A stretch of DNA of 16,098 nt from NCBI GenBank assembly GCA_964419445.1, contig CAYQPE010000039.1:1-16098 (forward strand), written 5' to 3'. The position numbers and the translations under genes were made by a program. Positions within the stretch are counted from its first letter, which is position 1, and each line of letters starts with the position of its first letter. Origin of the DNA: JABHHG01 sp964419445 (GTDB taxonomy: Bacteria; Fidelibacterota; Marinisomatia; SCGC-AAA003-L08; D37C17). Positions 1 through 8,381 of this stretch are shown one piece after another. Under the pieces are notes generated by a model that was given only the letters and a program-made list of their open reading frames with translations, ran no database searches and had not been told where the DNA came from.

Positions 1-2013
1 GTCCCCCCTTAATGATCCTTGAAATTCTAAATCTTTAAATATAATATCATCGAAGTTTCCATCCTTCAATTTAAAATTAGATAATATTGTCAGGGAACCT
101 TGATTATTTGAGATGTAACCCTCGCCATCAATAAGCCCATTTACTCTTGTAGTTAAATTAAATAATTTATTACAAAGAGATAAGTCCATATTTGATGTTC
201 GAATTTTTGCTTCAAAATTTTGAGCATCTTTAAATGACAGATTAGAATAAAAGCTTCCTCTATCTATATTAATCGTAATCGGAGATGTTGAAATAATACC
301 ATCATTTTTTTGTATGTGAAATTGGCTCGCCATTATTGGAACATTCTTTAATTGGCCTTCAAACTTTTCAACATTTAATAATGAATCATTATGTGCGTTA
401 AAAATTAAATTTAAATTGTCACCATTGATATTATTTTTTGCTTTCAATCTACCATTGATTGTTTTTTCAGATTTTTTACCACTTAAAAGCAAGGTATCTA
501 AATAAATATTTGGGATTACATCAATGCCATCTGCGATAATTTTATATTTTAGCACTTCGTTGTATTGGTTTGCCGTTGCTTTAATTTTTTTAAATGTAAT
601 CTTTCCATTATCATATATAGCATCATTAATTAAAGCATTAATTTTAAAATCACCATTATTATAATCAATATCTGCAGTTATTAAATTTGAATTTAATGGA
701 TATTCTATAGGGAAAAATTCATCAAAATAATTCCAATCTTTAATAATAATATTAGATTTTAGGGAGTTTAATTTTTCATAAAATTGAATTTTATCAATAT
801 ACATATCGGCTTTATTTGAATTTAAACTTGCATTCTTAATAATGAACTCATTGTTTTTAAAATTAAATGATAATTCAGAATTTTTAATTTTTAAATCTTC
901 ATAAATTAATTCTTTAACTGCAGCATTGCAATTAAAGTCCTTTAGCATATTTATATCACAATTTAAATTCGAGTTTAATATTTGAGAGTTTTCAATATTT
1001 AACGTGGCAATATCTAATAAAAATTTAGATGTTGGGGAATTAATATTAATAAATGAAACGATATCAATTTCAGAAGTGGAATCATCTTCTGATATTGTAA
1101 TCTTATACTCATTCTTTTTAGAATTATTAAAATCTATCATTAAATTCTGTGAATAGTTCTTTTCTGAAATTGTGAATTCAGATTCTAAAGCTAACTTATT
1201 CTGTGAGTATTTTTTACTTTTCAGTGAAATATTTTTTATGATATAATTTTTTATATTTAAAGAATTTTGATTCCATTTAAAATCACGGATCACATTTGAT
1301 AAATAATCATATTCAAAATTACTTTCGCCCTGAACAGAATTAAAATGATATTGGATGTTGTTTGCTTTTATGGTCATTTGCTCTGGATTAAAATAAATTT
1401 GTCCGGAATTAATCTGGAAATCATTATCATAGACATCTAATAACTCAACGCTTTCAATTTCTCCAATCCATTGTTCATTATATTCAATTGATGCAGAAGC
1501 ATTAATTTTACTGAGTTCATTATTTTCATAAACAATAACACCATTATCAATATGAAATTCATCAACGTGGTAACTAAATGGCAGCTTTGACTGAATTAAA
1601 TTTAAATTATCTTTAGAATATGTATTTTTATTAGCAGGAAGGTGCAGATTCAGAATTTCATTAAAATGTGGCTCTATAAATGAAATATTAGAGAATGTCA
1701 CTTTAAGAAGCATTATATCTGAAACATTAGGGTTTAGATAAAGTGATTTTATAAAACCGATATTTTTATTGTGTTGTTTAATTTCTACATTATCTAGGTA
1801 AAACCCACTTACGAAGTTTCCCTTAATTGACTCCAGCTTGAAGATTACATTTTCGCTAAAATTCTCATTTATAAATTCAGTGATGAAAATTTCTAAATCA
1901 TCAATAAAAAAGGATGGCTTATATAGGAATAAGATAAGTGCGAAAACTATTATTATTATGCCAGAAAATAATAATTTCAGCAACCAATTTATAAGTGTTA
2001 AAATTCTATTCAT
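1..2013 (-). CDS. TamB/AsmA-family envelope protein, N-terminal part (cut by window edge)
   Basis: An open frame of 671 codons runs without a stop from an ATG at 2013 to the left edge, so the C-terminal part lies outside the window. The start encodes a short polar N-terminus, then one hydrophobic segment at about residues 13-32 (LLKLLFSGIIIIVFALILFL), fitting an inner-membrane anchor. The rest is Asn/Ile/Lys-rich and looks like repeated short beta strands. Features typical of TamB/AsmA-like proteins are visible: an early 'IKGNFVSGFYLDNVEI' segment and a later 'VNGLIDGEGYIS' module. Known relatives are periplasm-spanning beta-groove proteins that help outer-membrane protein insertion or lipid transport between membranes. 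The diagnostic C-terminal DUF490 domain is not in view, so TamB cannot be separated from other AsmA-like proteins. No clear Shine-Dalgarno precedes the start. A terminator lies between this gene and dnaK, suggesting a separate promoter. Confidence 0.68.
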   Translation of the reverse strand, partial: MNRILTLINWLLKLLFSGIIIIVFALILFLYKPSFFIDDLEIFITEFINENFSENVIFKLESIKGNFVSGFYLDNVEIKQHNKNIGFIKSLYLNPNVSDIMLLKVTFSNISFIEPHFNEILNLHLPANKNTYSKDNLNLIQSKLPFSYHVDEFHIDNGVIVYENNELSKINASASIEYNEQWIGEIESVELLDVYDNDFQINSGQIYFNPEQMTIKANNIQYHFNSVQGESNFEYDYLSNVIRDFKWNQNSLNIKNYIIKNISLKSKKYSQNKLALESEFTISEKNYSQNLMIDFNNSKKNEYKITISEDDSTSEIDIVSFININSPTSKFLLDIATLNIENSQILNSNLNCDINMLKDFNCNAAVKELIYEDLKIKNSELSFNFKNNEFIIKNASLNSNKADMYIDKIQFYEKLNSLKSNIIIKDWNYFDEFFPIEYPLNSNLITADIDYNNGDFKINALINDAIYDNGKITFKKIKATANQYNEVLKYKIIADGIDVIPNIYLDTLLLSGKKSEKTINGRLKAKNNINGDNLNLIFNAHNDSLLNVEKFEGQLKNVPIMASQFHIQKNDGIISTSPITINIDRGSFYSNLSFKDAQNFEAKIRTSNMDLSLCNKLFNLTTRVNGLIDGEGYISNNQGSLTILSNFKLKDGNFDDIIFKDLEFQGSLRGD

Positions 2014-2058
2014 TATAAGGTGAAATAAATTACATTAAATATTGTTTCTTATAAAATA

Positions 2059-2087
2059 AGAACGGGCAACAATTTGTCGCCCGTTCT
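2059..2087 (-). terminator. Intrinsic terminator after dnaK
   Basis: A 29-base inverted repeat folds into a 13 bp stem with one G-U wobble and a 3-base loop. Its arms are AGAACGGGCGACA and TGTTGCCCGTTCT on the minus strand. It is followed by TATTTTAT and begins 25 bp past the dnaK stop codon. The T tract is interrupted by A, but stem strength and position make a Rho-independent terminator the best reading. The rest of this 99 bp gap (2014-2112) is AT-rich; I could not identify a convincing promoter for the downstream TamB-like gene in it. Confidence 0.85.
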
Positions 2088-2112
2088 AATAAAGTTAAAC
2101 TAACAAATAGAA

Positions 2113-4023
2113 TTAGTTTTTTTCTTCTTCAACAACTTCAAAATCAGCATCTTCAATAGTATCACCTTCATTAGATGTTGTATTTTGTGATTGTTGCTGT
2201 GTTGGATCATTATTTGCATCTGCTTGATTCGCTTGATAAATCTTTTCGGATACCTTACTCCAAGCTTGATTTAGTTCTTCAATAGAATTTTTAATTAATT
2301 CTATATCTGAACCTTTATTTGCATCTTTTAATTTATCTAATGCTGCATTGATTGGTGATTTGTCATTATCATCTAATTTATCACCCAACTCTTCCATTTG
2401 TTTCTCAGTTTGATATATTAATTGCTCAGCAGTATTATGAGTATCAACAGCCTCTCGCTTTGCATTATCTTCTTTTTCATTTTCTTCTGCATCACGCTTC
2501 ATCTTATTGATTTCATCTTCACTTAATCCGCTTGATGCCTCAATTCTAATAGACTGCTCTTTGCCTGTAGCTTTATCACAAGCAGATACATTCAAAATAC
2601 CGTTTGCATCAATATCAAATGTAACCTCAACTTGAGGTACACCGCGTGGTGCTGGTGGAATTCCATCTAAATGAAAACGACCCAGTGACTTATTGTCAGT
2701 AGCCATTTGTCTTTCACCTTGTAAAACATGGATTTCTACCGAAGGTTGATTGTCTGCAGCAGTTGAGAATACTTGGCTTTTCTTCGCAGGTATTGTTGTA
2801 TTCGATTCAATTAATTTAGTTAAAACGCCACCCAATGTTTCAATTCCCAATGATAGTGGAGTTACATCAAGAAGGAGGATATCATCAACATCACCAGCCA
2901 ATACCCCGCCTTGAATTCCAGCACCAATAGCAACTACTTCATCAGGATTTACCCCTTTATTAGGCTCTTTGCCAAAAATTTTATTAACAAGCTCTTGCAC
3001 TTTAGGAATTCTAGATGATCCCCCAACTATAATAACTTCATCGATATCATTTTTAGATATCCCAGCATCTTTCAATGCTTGAACACAAGGACCTTCTGTA
3101 CGATTTACCAAATCTGCAACTAATGATTCAAATTTAGCTCTACTTAAAGTGACATTAAGGTGTTTTGGTCCAGATGAATCAGCTGTAATGAATGGCAAGT
3201 TAATCTCTGTTTGTTTTGATGAGGAAAGTTCACATTTAGCTTTTTCAGCGGCCTCTTTTAGGCGTTGTAGTGCCATAGGGTCTTTACTTAAGTCAATGCC
3301 ATCTGAATTTTTAAACTCACTATTTAACCAGTTTACAACAGATTGATCAAAATCATCACCACCAAGATGTGTATCACCATTTGTAGATTTAACTTCAAAA
3401 ACACCATCACCAATCTCTAAAATAGAGATATCAAATGTACCGCCACCTAAGTCAAATACAGCAATCTTTTCATCTTTTTTAGATTCTAAGCCATAAGCAA
3501 GTGCAGCTGCTGTTGGCTCATTAATAATTCTGCGCACATTAAATCCAGCAATTGCACCAGCATCTTTAGTAGCTTGCCGTTGACTATCATTAAAATAAGC
3601 TGGAACCGTAATTACTGCATCTGTAACCGTTTCACCAAGATATTCTTCAGCAGTTTGTTTAATTTTTTGCAAAATCATTGCACTAATTTGTGGTGGCGCA
3701 AAAGAGTCATTATTTGCATCAATTTTTACGTCACCACTTTTTCCTTTAGATAGTGAATATGGCATTTCACCCATTTCAGTGGCTACTTCATCATACATTC
3801 TTCCAATAAATCTTTTAGCTGAAAAAACTGTATTTGTAGGATTTGTAACGGCTTGACGTTTTGCTGGCTCACCAACTAGGGTTTCACCATCTTTTGTAAA
3901 TGCAACGACTGATGGAGTAGTTCTTCCACCCTCAGCATTTGTTATTACTGTAGGACTTCCACCTTCCATTACAGCAACACATGAATTAGTCGTTCCTAGA
4001 TCAATTCCAATTATTTTACTCAT
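2113..4023 (-). CDS. dnaK: Molecular chaperone DnaK (Hsp70)
   Basis: This 636-residue protein has the full Hsp70 architecture at the usual bacterial length. The ATPase domain shows the phosphate-1 loop GIDLGTTNS (residues 6-14), NEPTAAALAYG (168-178), the phosphate-2 loop VFDLGGGTFD (189-198) and the adenosine motif IIVGGSSRIPKVQ (331-343). The hydrophobic linker and DVTPLSLGIETLGG follow at about 381-399, then the substrate-binding beta domain to about 500 and a helical lid to about 600. The tail is Gln/Asn-rich and ends in an acidic EDADFEVVEEEKN, like other bacterial DnaKs. It refolds cytosolic proteins by ATP cycling with DnaJ and GrpE; neither gene is in this window. A hairpin upstream and a terminator downstream suggest a monocistronic unit. 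No CIRCE operator is present in its leader. Confidence 0.98.
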   Translation of the reverse strand: MSKIIGIDLGTTNSCVAVMEGGSPTVITNAEGGRTTPSVVAFTKDGETLVGEPAKRQAVTNPTNTVFSAKRFIGRMYDEVATEMGEMPYSLSKGKSGDVKIDANNDSFAPPQISAMILQKIKQTAEEYLGETVTDAVITVPAYFNDSQRQATKDAGAIAGFNVRRIINEPTAAALAYGLESKKDEKIAVFDLGGGTFDISILEIGDGVFEVKSTNGDTHLGGDDFDQSVVNWLNSEFKNSDGIDLSKDPMALQRLKEAAEKAKCELSSSKQTEINLPFITADSSGPKHLNVTLSRAKFESLVADLVNRTEGPCVQALKDAGISKNDIDEVIIVGGSSRIPKVQELVNKIFGKEPNKGVNPDEVVAIGAGIQGGVLAGDVDDILLLDVTPLSLGIETLGGVLTKLIESNTTIPAKKSQVFSTAADNQPSVEIHVLQGERQMATDNKSLGRFHLDGIPPAPRGVPQVEVTFDIDANGILNVSACDKATGKEQSIRIEASSGLSEDEINKMKRDAEENEKEDNAKREAVDTHNTAEQLIYQTEKQMEELGDKLDDNDKSPINAALDKLKDANKGSDIELIKNSIEELNQAWSKVSEKIYQANQADANNDPTQQQSQNTTSNEGDTIEDADFEVVEEEKN

Positions 4024-4031
4024 AACTAAAA

Positions 4032-4035
4032 CCTC
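4032..4035 (-). promoter_or_regulatory. Ribosome binding site of dnaK
   Basis: GAGG lies 8 bases before the ATG at 4023 on the minus strand. It is one of the better Shine-Dalgarno matches in the window and supports this start, as does the immediate phosphate-1 loop of the product. Confidence 0.75.
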
Positions 4036-4057
4036 AATTTTCTTTCATAAAATATAA

Positions 4058-4089
4058 CACCCAGCAATATTCAATAATTATGCCGGGTG
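4058..4089 (-). terminator. Hairpin between clpC and dnaK (probable terminator of the clpC transcript)
   Basis: The minus strand reads CACCCGGCA, a 14-base loop, then TGCTGGGTG, a 9 bp stem with one G-U pair, followed by TTATATTTTATG. It begins about 44 bp after the clpC stop and ends about 34 bp before dnaK. A terminator is the simplest reading, but the loop is long and the T tract is broken. Because it sits where a dnaK promoter or operator would be expected, a regulatory role in the dnaK leader is also possible. The remaining bases of the 110 bp gap contain no confident promoter. Confidence 0.5.
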
Positions 4090-4133
4090 CTTTATTCTGA
4101 CTATATGGCAGATAGGATAAATAAATAGTAATT

Positions 4134-6581
4134 TTATGACATTTTAACTTTTTTATTTTTCTTTTTTTTGGAAGATATTTTTTGTTCAAATGTCAGGGCA
4201 CCACCTTTTCCTTTCACCGTAATAACTCCATCTTCAATAAATTCACCTGATAAAAACTTAGATGAAATAACATTTTCAATTTCATTTTGGATAGCCCTTC
4301 GTAATGGTCGTGCACCCCACTCTCGATGACTACCATCTTGTATGAGAATGTCTTTAGCGGTTTTTGTGAGTTTAAGTTTATTATTCTTATTCATCAAATT
4401 ATACTTTAAATCTGATAATTGAAGTTCAATGATCTCATATAAATTGTCAATACTTAAAGAATTGAAAACAATGATATCATCAATGCGATTTAAAAATTCA
4501 GGAATAAAGTACTTCTTAACATCTTTTAAAATATCAGCAGAAAAATCTTGTGCTTCTTCTGAAGACGATTTATTGAAACCAATCTGAGAAGAACTAATAT
4601 TTTTAGTTCCAATGTTAGATGTCATAATTATTACTGTATTTCTGAAATCAATAACACGACCTAAGCTATCAGTAACACGACCTTCATCTAGAATTTGTAA
4701 TAAAATATTAAATACATCTCTATGGGCTTTTTCAATTTCATCAAATAATACTACAGAATAAGGATTTCGTCTAACTTTTTCAGTAAGTTGGCCACCTTCT
4801 TCATAGCCTACATATCCAGGAGGAGCACCAATAAGACGAGAAATATTATAACGTTCCATATATTCTGACATATCGATTTTAATAAATGCCTCATCATTGG
4901 TAAAAAGTTGATGTGCCAATACTTTAGCTAATTCAGTTTTGCCAACTCCAGTTGGTCCTAGGAATACAAATGAACCTATTGGATGGTTGGGATTTTTTAA
5001 TCCAGCACGAGCCCTTAAAATGGCTTGCGTTAATTTTTCAATAGCTTCATCTTGTCCAATAATTTCTTTTTTAAGAATGTCCTTCAAATTAAGTAAACGT
5101 TCAGATTCACTTTCCGCTACTTTTTGTAATGGAATTCCAGTAATCATAGAGACTACATCAGCCACATCATCTTCAGTAATTTCTGGGCGATTTACTTCTT
5201 CATTTTGATGCCATTCTAATTGCATTTTTTTCAGTTTATCTGAAAGTTTGCGTTCATTATCTCTAAGCTCTGCTGCTTTTTCAAATTTTTGCTTAGCAAT
5301 TACATCTTCTTTTTTCTTACGCGTATTTAAAACTTTTTTCTCTAGCTTTAGTATATCATCGGGTACATTAATATTGCTGATATGCACGCGAGAACCCACT
5401 TCATCCATTACATCAATAGCTTTATCTGGTAAGTACTTATCTGTTATATATCTATCACTTAATTCAACACAAGCATTTATTGCCTTTGATGTTAGATTTA
5501 CTTGATGATGGAGTTCATACTTTTCTTTTATTCCATTTAAAATATGGATAGTATCTTCTATAGATGGAGGATTTACTAACACCTTTTGGAATCGCCTTTC
5601 AAGAGCACCATCTTTTTCAATATATTTTCTATATTCATTAAGCGTTGTAGCTCCAATAATTTGAATATCACCACGAGCAAGGGCGGGTTTAAACATATTC
5701 GCAGCATCTAAGGATCCAGTTGCTCCACCTGCTCCAACCAATGTATGGAGCTCATCGATGAAAACAATTACATCTGTTGATGATTCAAGCTCAATCATAA
5801 GTGTGCGCATTCGTTCTTCAAATTGACCACGATATTTAGTTCCAGCGATTAATCCTGCAAGATCAAGTGCTACAACACGTTGCCCCCATAAAATACGAGG
5901 AACGGATTTATCATAAATGCGTAATGCTAAACCTTCAACAATTGCGGTTTTACCAACACCAGGTTCTCCAATTAAAACCGGGTTATTTTTCTTTCTACGT
6001 GACAAAATTTGTGCAACACGTTCAATCTCTAAAGATCGTCCAATTACAGGGTCAAGTTTTCCATCTTGAGCCATTTTAGAGATATCTCTGCTAAACATAT
6101 CAAGTGTTGGAGTAGTAGATTTTTTATTACTCCCTTTCTTTTCTTTTTTAGCTGGACCAGTAGTAATAAATGTTGAGAGTAAATCATAATCTACACTAAA
6201 TGCAGATAAAATTTCAGTGGCAAGCCCCTCATCCTCACGTGATAATGCCAAAAGCAGATGGCTTTGATTTGCAAGGTCCATTTCCATAGTTTGTGCTTCA
6301 CTAAATGTTGTTCGTAATATGCGTTCAGCTCTACGAGTTAATGGTAGGTGTCCCAATGTCATGGTGCCACCACTTGGTTTAGCCATTTCTTCTATCATTA
6401 CTTTCATTTCTTCAAGATCGCAACCAATAGCTGTTAAAATGCTTGATGCATTTCCTTTAGAATCTTTAATAATTCCAAGTAATAGATGTTCAGAGCCAAC
6501 ATAACTATGGCCAAGACGTACAGCTTCCTCTTTAGCAAACTTTAATATTTTTTGAACACCTTTTGAAAAATTTTCTTTCAT
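4134..6581 (-). CDS. clpC: ClpC-type AAA+ unfoldase, ATPase subunit of the Clp protease
   Basis: The 815-residue product is a class I Clp/Hsp100 ATPase. It has a double Clp-N repeat (about 1-142), a first AAA+ module with Walker A GEPGVGKT (205-212) and Walker B VIVFIDE (271-277), a middle region with a UVR-like segment (about 428-447), and a second AAA+ module with GPTGVGKT (542-549), VVLFDE (610-615) and sensor-2 GARP (756-759). The short middle region separates it from the ClpB disaggregase. The tripeptide IGF (667-669) matches the ClpP-docking loop, so it should feed unfolded substrates to ClpP, which is not encoded here. The C-terminus ends in a lysine-rich tail (KKKKNKKVKMS). It starts 13 bp after lolD, so it is probably co-transcribed with it. 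The ctsR, mcsA and mcsB partners that accompany clpC in Bacillus are absent. Confidence 0.95.
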   Translation of the reverse strand: MKENFSKGVQKILKFAKEEAVRLGHSYVGSEHLLLGIIKDSKGNASSILTAIGCDLEEMKVMIEEMAKPSGGTMTLGHLPLTRRAERILRTTFSEAQTMEMDLANQSHLLLALSREDEGLATEILSAFSVDYDLLSTFITTGPAKKEKKGSNKKSTTPTLDMFSRDISKMAQDGKLDPVIGRSLEIERVAQILSRRKKNNPVLIGEPGVGKTAIVEGLALRIYDKSVPRILWGQRVVALDLAGLIAGTKYRGQFEERMRTLMIELESSTDVIVFIDELHTLVGAGGATGSLDAANMFKPALARGDIQIIGATTLNEYRKYIEKDGALERRFQKVLVNPPSIEDTIHILNGIKEKYELHHQVNLTSKAINACVELSDRYITDKYLPDKAIDVMDEVGSRVHISNINVPDDILKLEKKVLNTRKKKEDVIAKQKFEKAAELRDNERKLSDKLKKMQLEWHQNEEVNRPEITEDDVADVVSMITGIPLQKVAESESERLLNLKDILKKEIIGQDEAIEKLTQAILRARAGLKNPNHPIGSFVFLGPTGVGKTELAKVLAHQLFTNDEAFIKIDMSEYMERYNISRLIGAPPGYVGYEEGGQLTEKVRRNPYSVVLFDEIEKAHRDVFNILLQILDEGRVTDSLGRVIDFRNTVIIMTSNIGTKNISSSQIGFNKSSSEEAQDFSADILKDVKKYFIPEFLNRIDDIIVFNSLSIDNLYEIIELQLSDLKYNLMNKNNKLKLTKTAKDILIQDGSHREWGARPLRRAIQNEIENVISSKFLSGEFIEDGVITVKGKGGALTFEQKISSKKKKNKKVKMS

Positions 6582-6585
6582 AAAT

Positions 6586-6596
6586 CCTTAACCTTT
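6586..6596 (-). promoter_or_regulatory. Ribosome binding site region of clpC
   Basis: Two overlapping purine tracts, AAAGG (10 bases from the start) and AAGG (4 bases from the start), precede the ATG at 6581. The first overlaps the lolD stop codon, linking lolD and clpC translation closely. Confidence 0.55.
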
Positions 6597-7245
6597 AAAC
6601 ATGTGTTAATTTACCATTTTCTAACAATAGAATTCTATCTGATATCTCAGATACTTTTTCATCATGTGTAGCAATTACAAATGATATATTAAATTTTTCT
6701 TTATACTCTCTTATCAAATCTAATAATAATAACGTATTAGATTCATCTAAGTTTCCAGTCGGTTCATCAGCAATAACTATTGATGGTTTGCAGATGATTG
6801 CCCTCAAAAATGCAACTCTTTGTCTTTCCCCTCCAGATATTTGAGAAGGAAATTTATTTTTTAAATGAATAATATCTAATTCTTCCATTAAAGCATCACA
6901 AATAGAGTCATAATTTTCAGTTGTGCTTAATGTGAGTGTAGGTAGCAAAATATTTTCTTTTACTGTAAATTCAGGTAGTAGGTGATGAAATTGGAATAAA
7001 AAACCAACTTTGCTTGATCTGCCATGCTCAAAACTATGCATATTAACTTTTTTATTATTAAAGTAAATATCGCCTGATGTTAGAGAATCTATAAACCCAA
7101 TGATATTTAATAGAGTTGATTTACCCGTTCCTGAAGCACCTTTAATTGCAATAATTTCACCTTCATTGATTGAAAGATTTATTCCACTAAGTACATATTT
7201 ATTCTTAGTATAGTATTTAGATATATTTTTAGCTTCTAATATCAT
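6595..7245 (-). CDS. lolD: LolD-like ABC transporter ATPase
   Basis: A compact 216-residue ABC ATPase with Walker A GASGTGKST (36-44), Q-loop at Q85 within LFQFHHLLPEFTVKEN, signature ISGGERQR (136-143), Walker B IVIADE (156-161) followed by PTGNLD, and the switch histidine H194. The Q-loop region and the length match the LolD/MacB-type subfamily that drives FtsX-fold permeases. In the Lol system it powers extraction of outer-membrane lipoproteins from the inner membrane and their transfer to the chaperone LolA. Its ATG shares one base with the stop of the upstream permease (TAATG), strong evidence for translational coupling. There is no Shine-Dalgarno of its own. The Lol assignment rests on the two adjacent permeases; a related MacB-like or FtsE-like role cannot be wholly excluded. 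Confidence 0.88.
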   Translation of the reverse strand: MILEAKNISKYYTKNKYVLSGINLSINEGEIIAIKGASGTGKSTLLNIIGFIDSLTSGDIYFNNKKVNMHSFEHGRSSKVGFLFQFHHLLPEFTVKENILLPTLTLSTTENYDSICDALMEELDIIHLKNKFPSQISGGERQRVAFLRAIICKPSIVIADEPTGNLDESNTLLLLDLIREYKEKFNISFVIATHDEKVSEISDRILLLENGKLTHV

Positions 7246-8381
7246 TATTTATTATAATTAATTGAATCTTTAATTTGAATAGATGTTGAAAACATTGCAG
7301 GATATATTCCCGAAACAATAAGTACAAATATTGAAAATACAACAGTAAGAATCGAATATTCGATTGAAGGCAAAATTTTAAAATCAAATAAAATGGAATC
7401 TGCGAATAGAGAATTAATTAATCCATGTTGATTATTTAATGCTGCTATAATATAAAATATAAATACACCAGATATTGCTCCCAATAGTCCAATCGAAATG
7501 CTTTTTATAATATAAATTTTAAAAATAAAATTATTTGAAATTCCCATAGCTCTTAATATTCCGATTTCACTAATTCGTTTCACAACTGAAATACACATAA
7601 TTGAAAAAGCTGAAAATGCAGATAGAAGAATAATCAAAAAACCAAAAGAGCTGAAGACAATTTTCTCCAATTTCATCGCAGATATAAAATCTTCATGAGC
7701 ATTTTCCCATGAAAATATATTTAAGGAATTGTCAATTTTCAGTAATTCTTTCTTATCTTTGTTTGAAAAACTCCAATAGACAGGTTTTTTTAGTATTGAT
7801 TTAGCTATATCTATAGATGAAAAAATAATATTACTATCATAGTTTAATAACTGAATATTAAATATGCCCCCTATTATAACGTCTTTTATAGGTGGGATTC
7901 CACTAAATATGTTAACATCTAATGGCGAGGTTAATAAAACAGTATCACCAACTACGCATTGGATTTTAGATGCTAAATCAGAGCCAATATAAATATATTT
8001 AGAATTATAGCTTCTATTTACTTCAGAAATTAAATATGGTTTAATATTATTACGAATAAAGTATTCGAATTTATCAAAACTTCTCATTTCTATTATTCTA
8101 TAATCCTCATTATTTTTAATGATAATATTTTGACTAGTCCCTAAATGAGCATCGTCAATTTTGCTATGAATTGCATTAGAAAATGGAATTTTAGAAGCAA
8201 TATTTACAGTTTTCAATTTTGTAAAAATTTGCGCTTCCATACCCTCCATTATCCCAAGTGTAAGTAGGGCTATTGTTGTCCCTAAAATTACTCCAATTAA
8301 TGGAAAATAGAATCTCCAATTAAACCCTTTTCCGTTTGGTCCTCTAAAAATATAATTGAATATAAATCGACTTCTATTCAT
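7245..8381 (-). CDS. LolC/LolE-family ABC transporter permease (second of two)
   Basis: The 378-residue protein has the FtsX/LolC-E topology: one N-terminal membrane segment (about 25-47), a large extracytoplasmic domain (about 48-240), then three membrane segments (about 243-267, 289-313 and 343-362). The cytoplasmic stretch SEIGILRAMGIS (269-280) after the second segment is the hallmark coupling region that contacts the ATPase. Its ATG overlaps the preceding permease by 8 bp and its stop overlaps the lolD start by one base. It probably pairs with the upstream permease and LolD in a heteromeric lipoprotein-releasing complex in the inner membrane. No Shine-Dalgarno is visible, consistent with coupled translation. 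Whether it corresponds to LolC or LolE cannot be told from sequence alone, so no symbol is given. Confidence 0.82.
   Translation of the reverse strand: MNRSRFIFNYIFRGPNGKGFNWRFYFPLIGVILGTTIALLTLGIMEGMEAQIFTKLKTVNIASKIPFSNAIHSKIDDAHLGTSQNIIIKNNEDYRIIEMRSFDKFEYFIRNNIKPYLISEVNRSYNSKYIYIGSDLASKIQCVVGDTVLLTSPLDVNIFSGIPPIKDVIIGGIFNIQLLNYDSNIIFSSIDIAKSILKKPVYWSFSNKDKKELLKIDNSLNIFSWENAHEDFISAMKLEKIVFSSFGFLIILLSAFSAFSIMCISVVKRISEIGILRAMGISNNFIFKIYIIKSISIGLLGAISGVFIFYIIAALNNQHGLINSLFADSILFDFKILPSIEYSILTVVFSIFVLIVSGIYPAMFSTSIQIKDSINYNK

Noticed and set aside
1838..2023. Short plus-strand open frame opposite the start of the TamB-like gene
   Set aside because: It is antisense to a continuous 671-codon frame with a recognisable protein, has no family motif and no ribosome binding site.
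4054..4095. Possible CIRCE heat-shock operator before dnaK
   Set aside because: The arms share only about six of nine bases with TTAGCACTC/GAGTGCTAA and the spacer is over 20 bases instead of 9, so it does not qualify.
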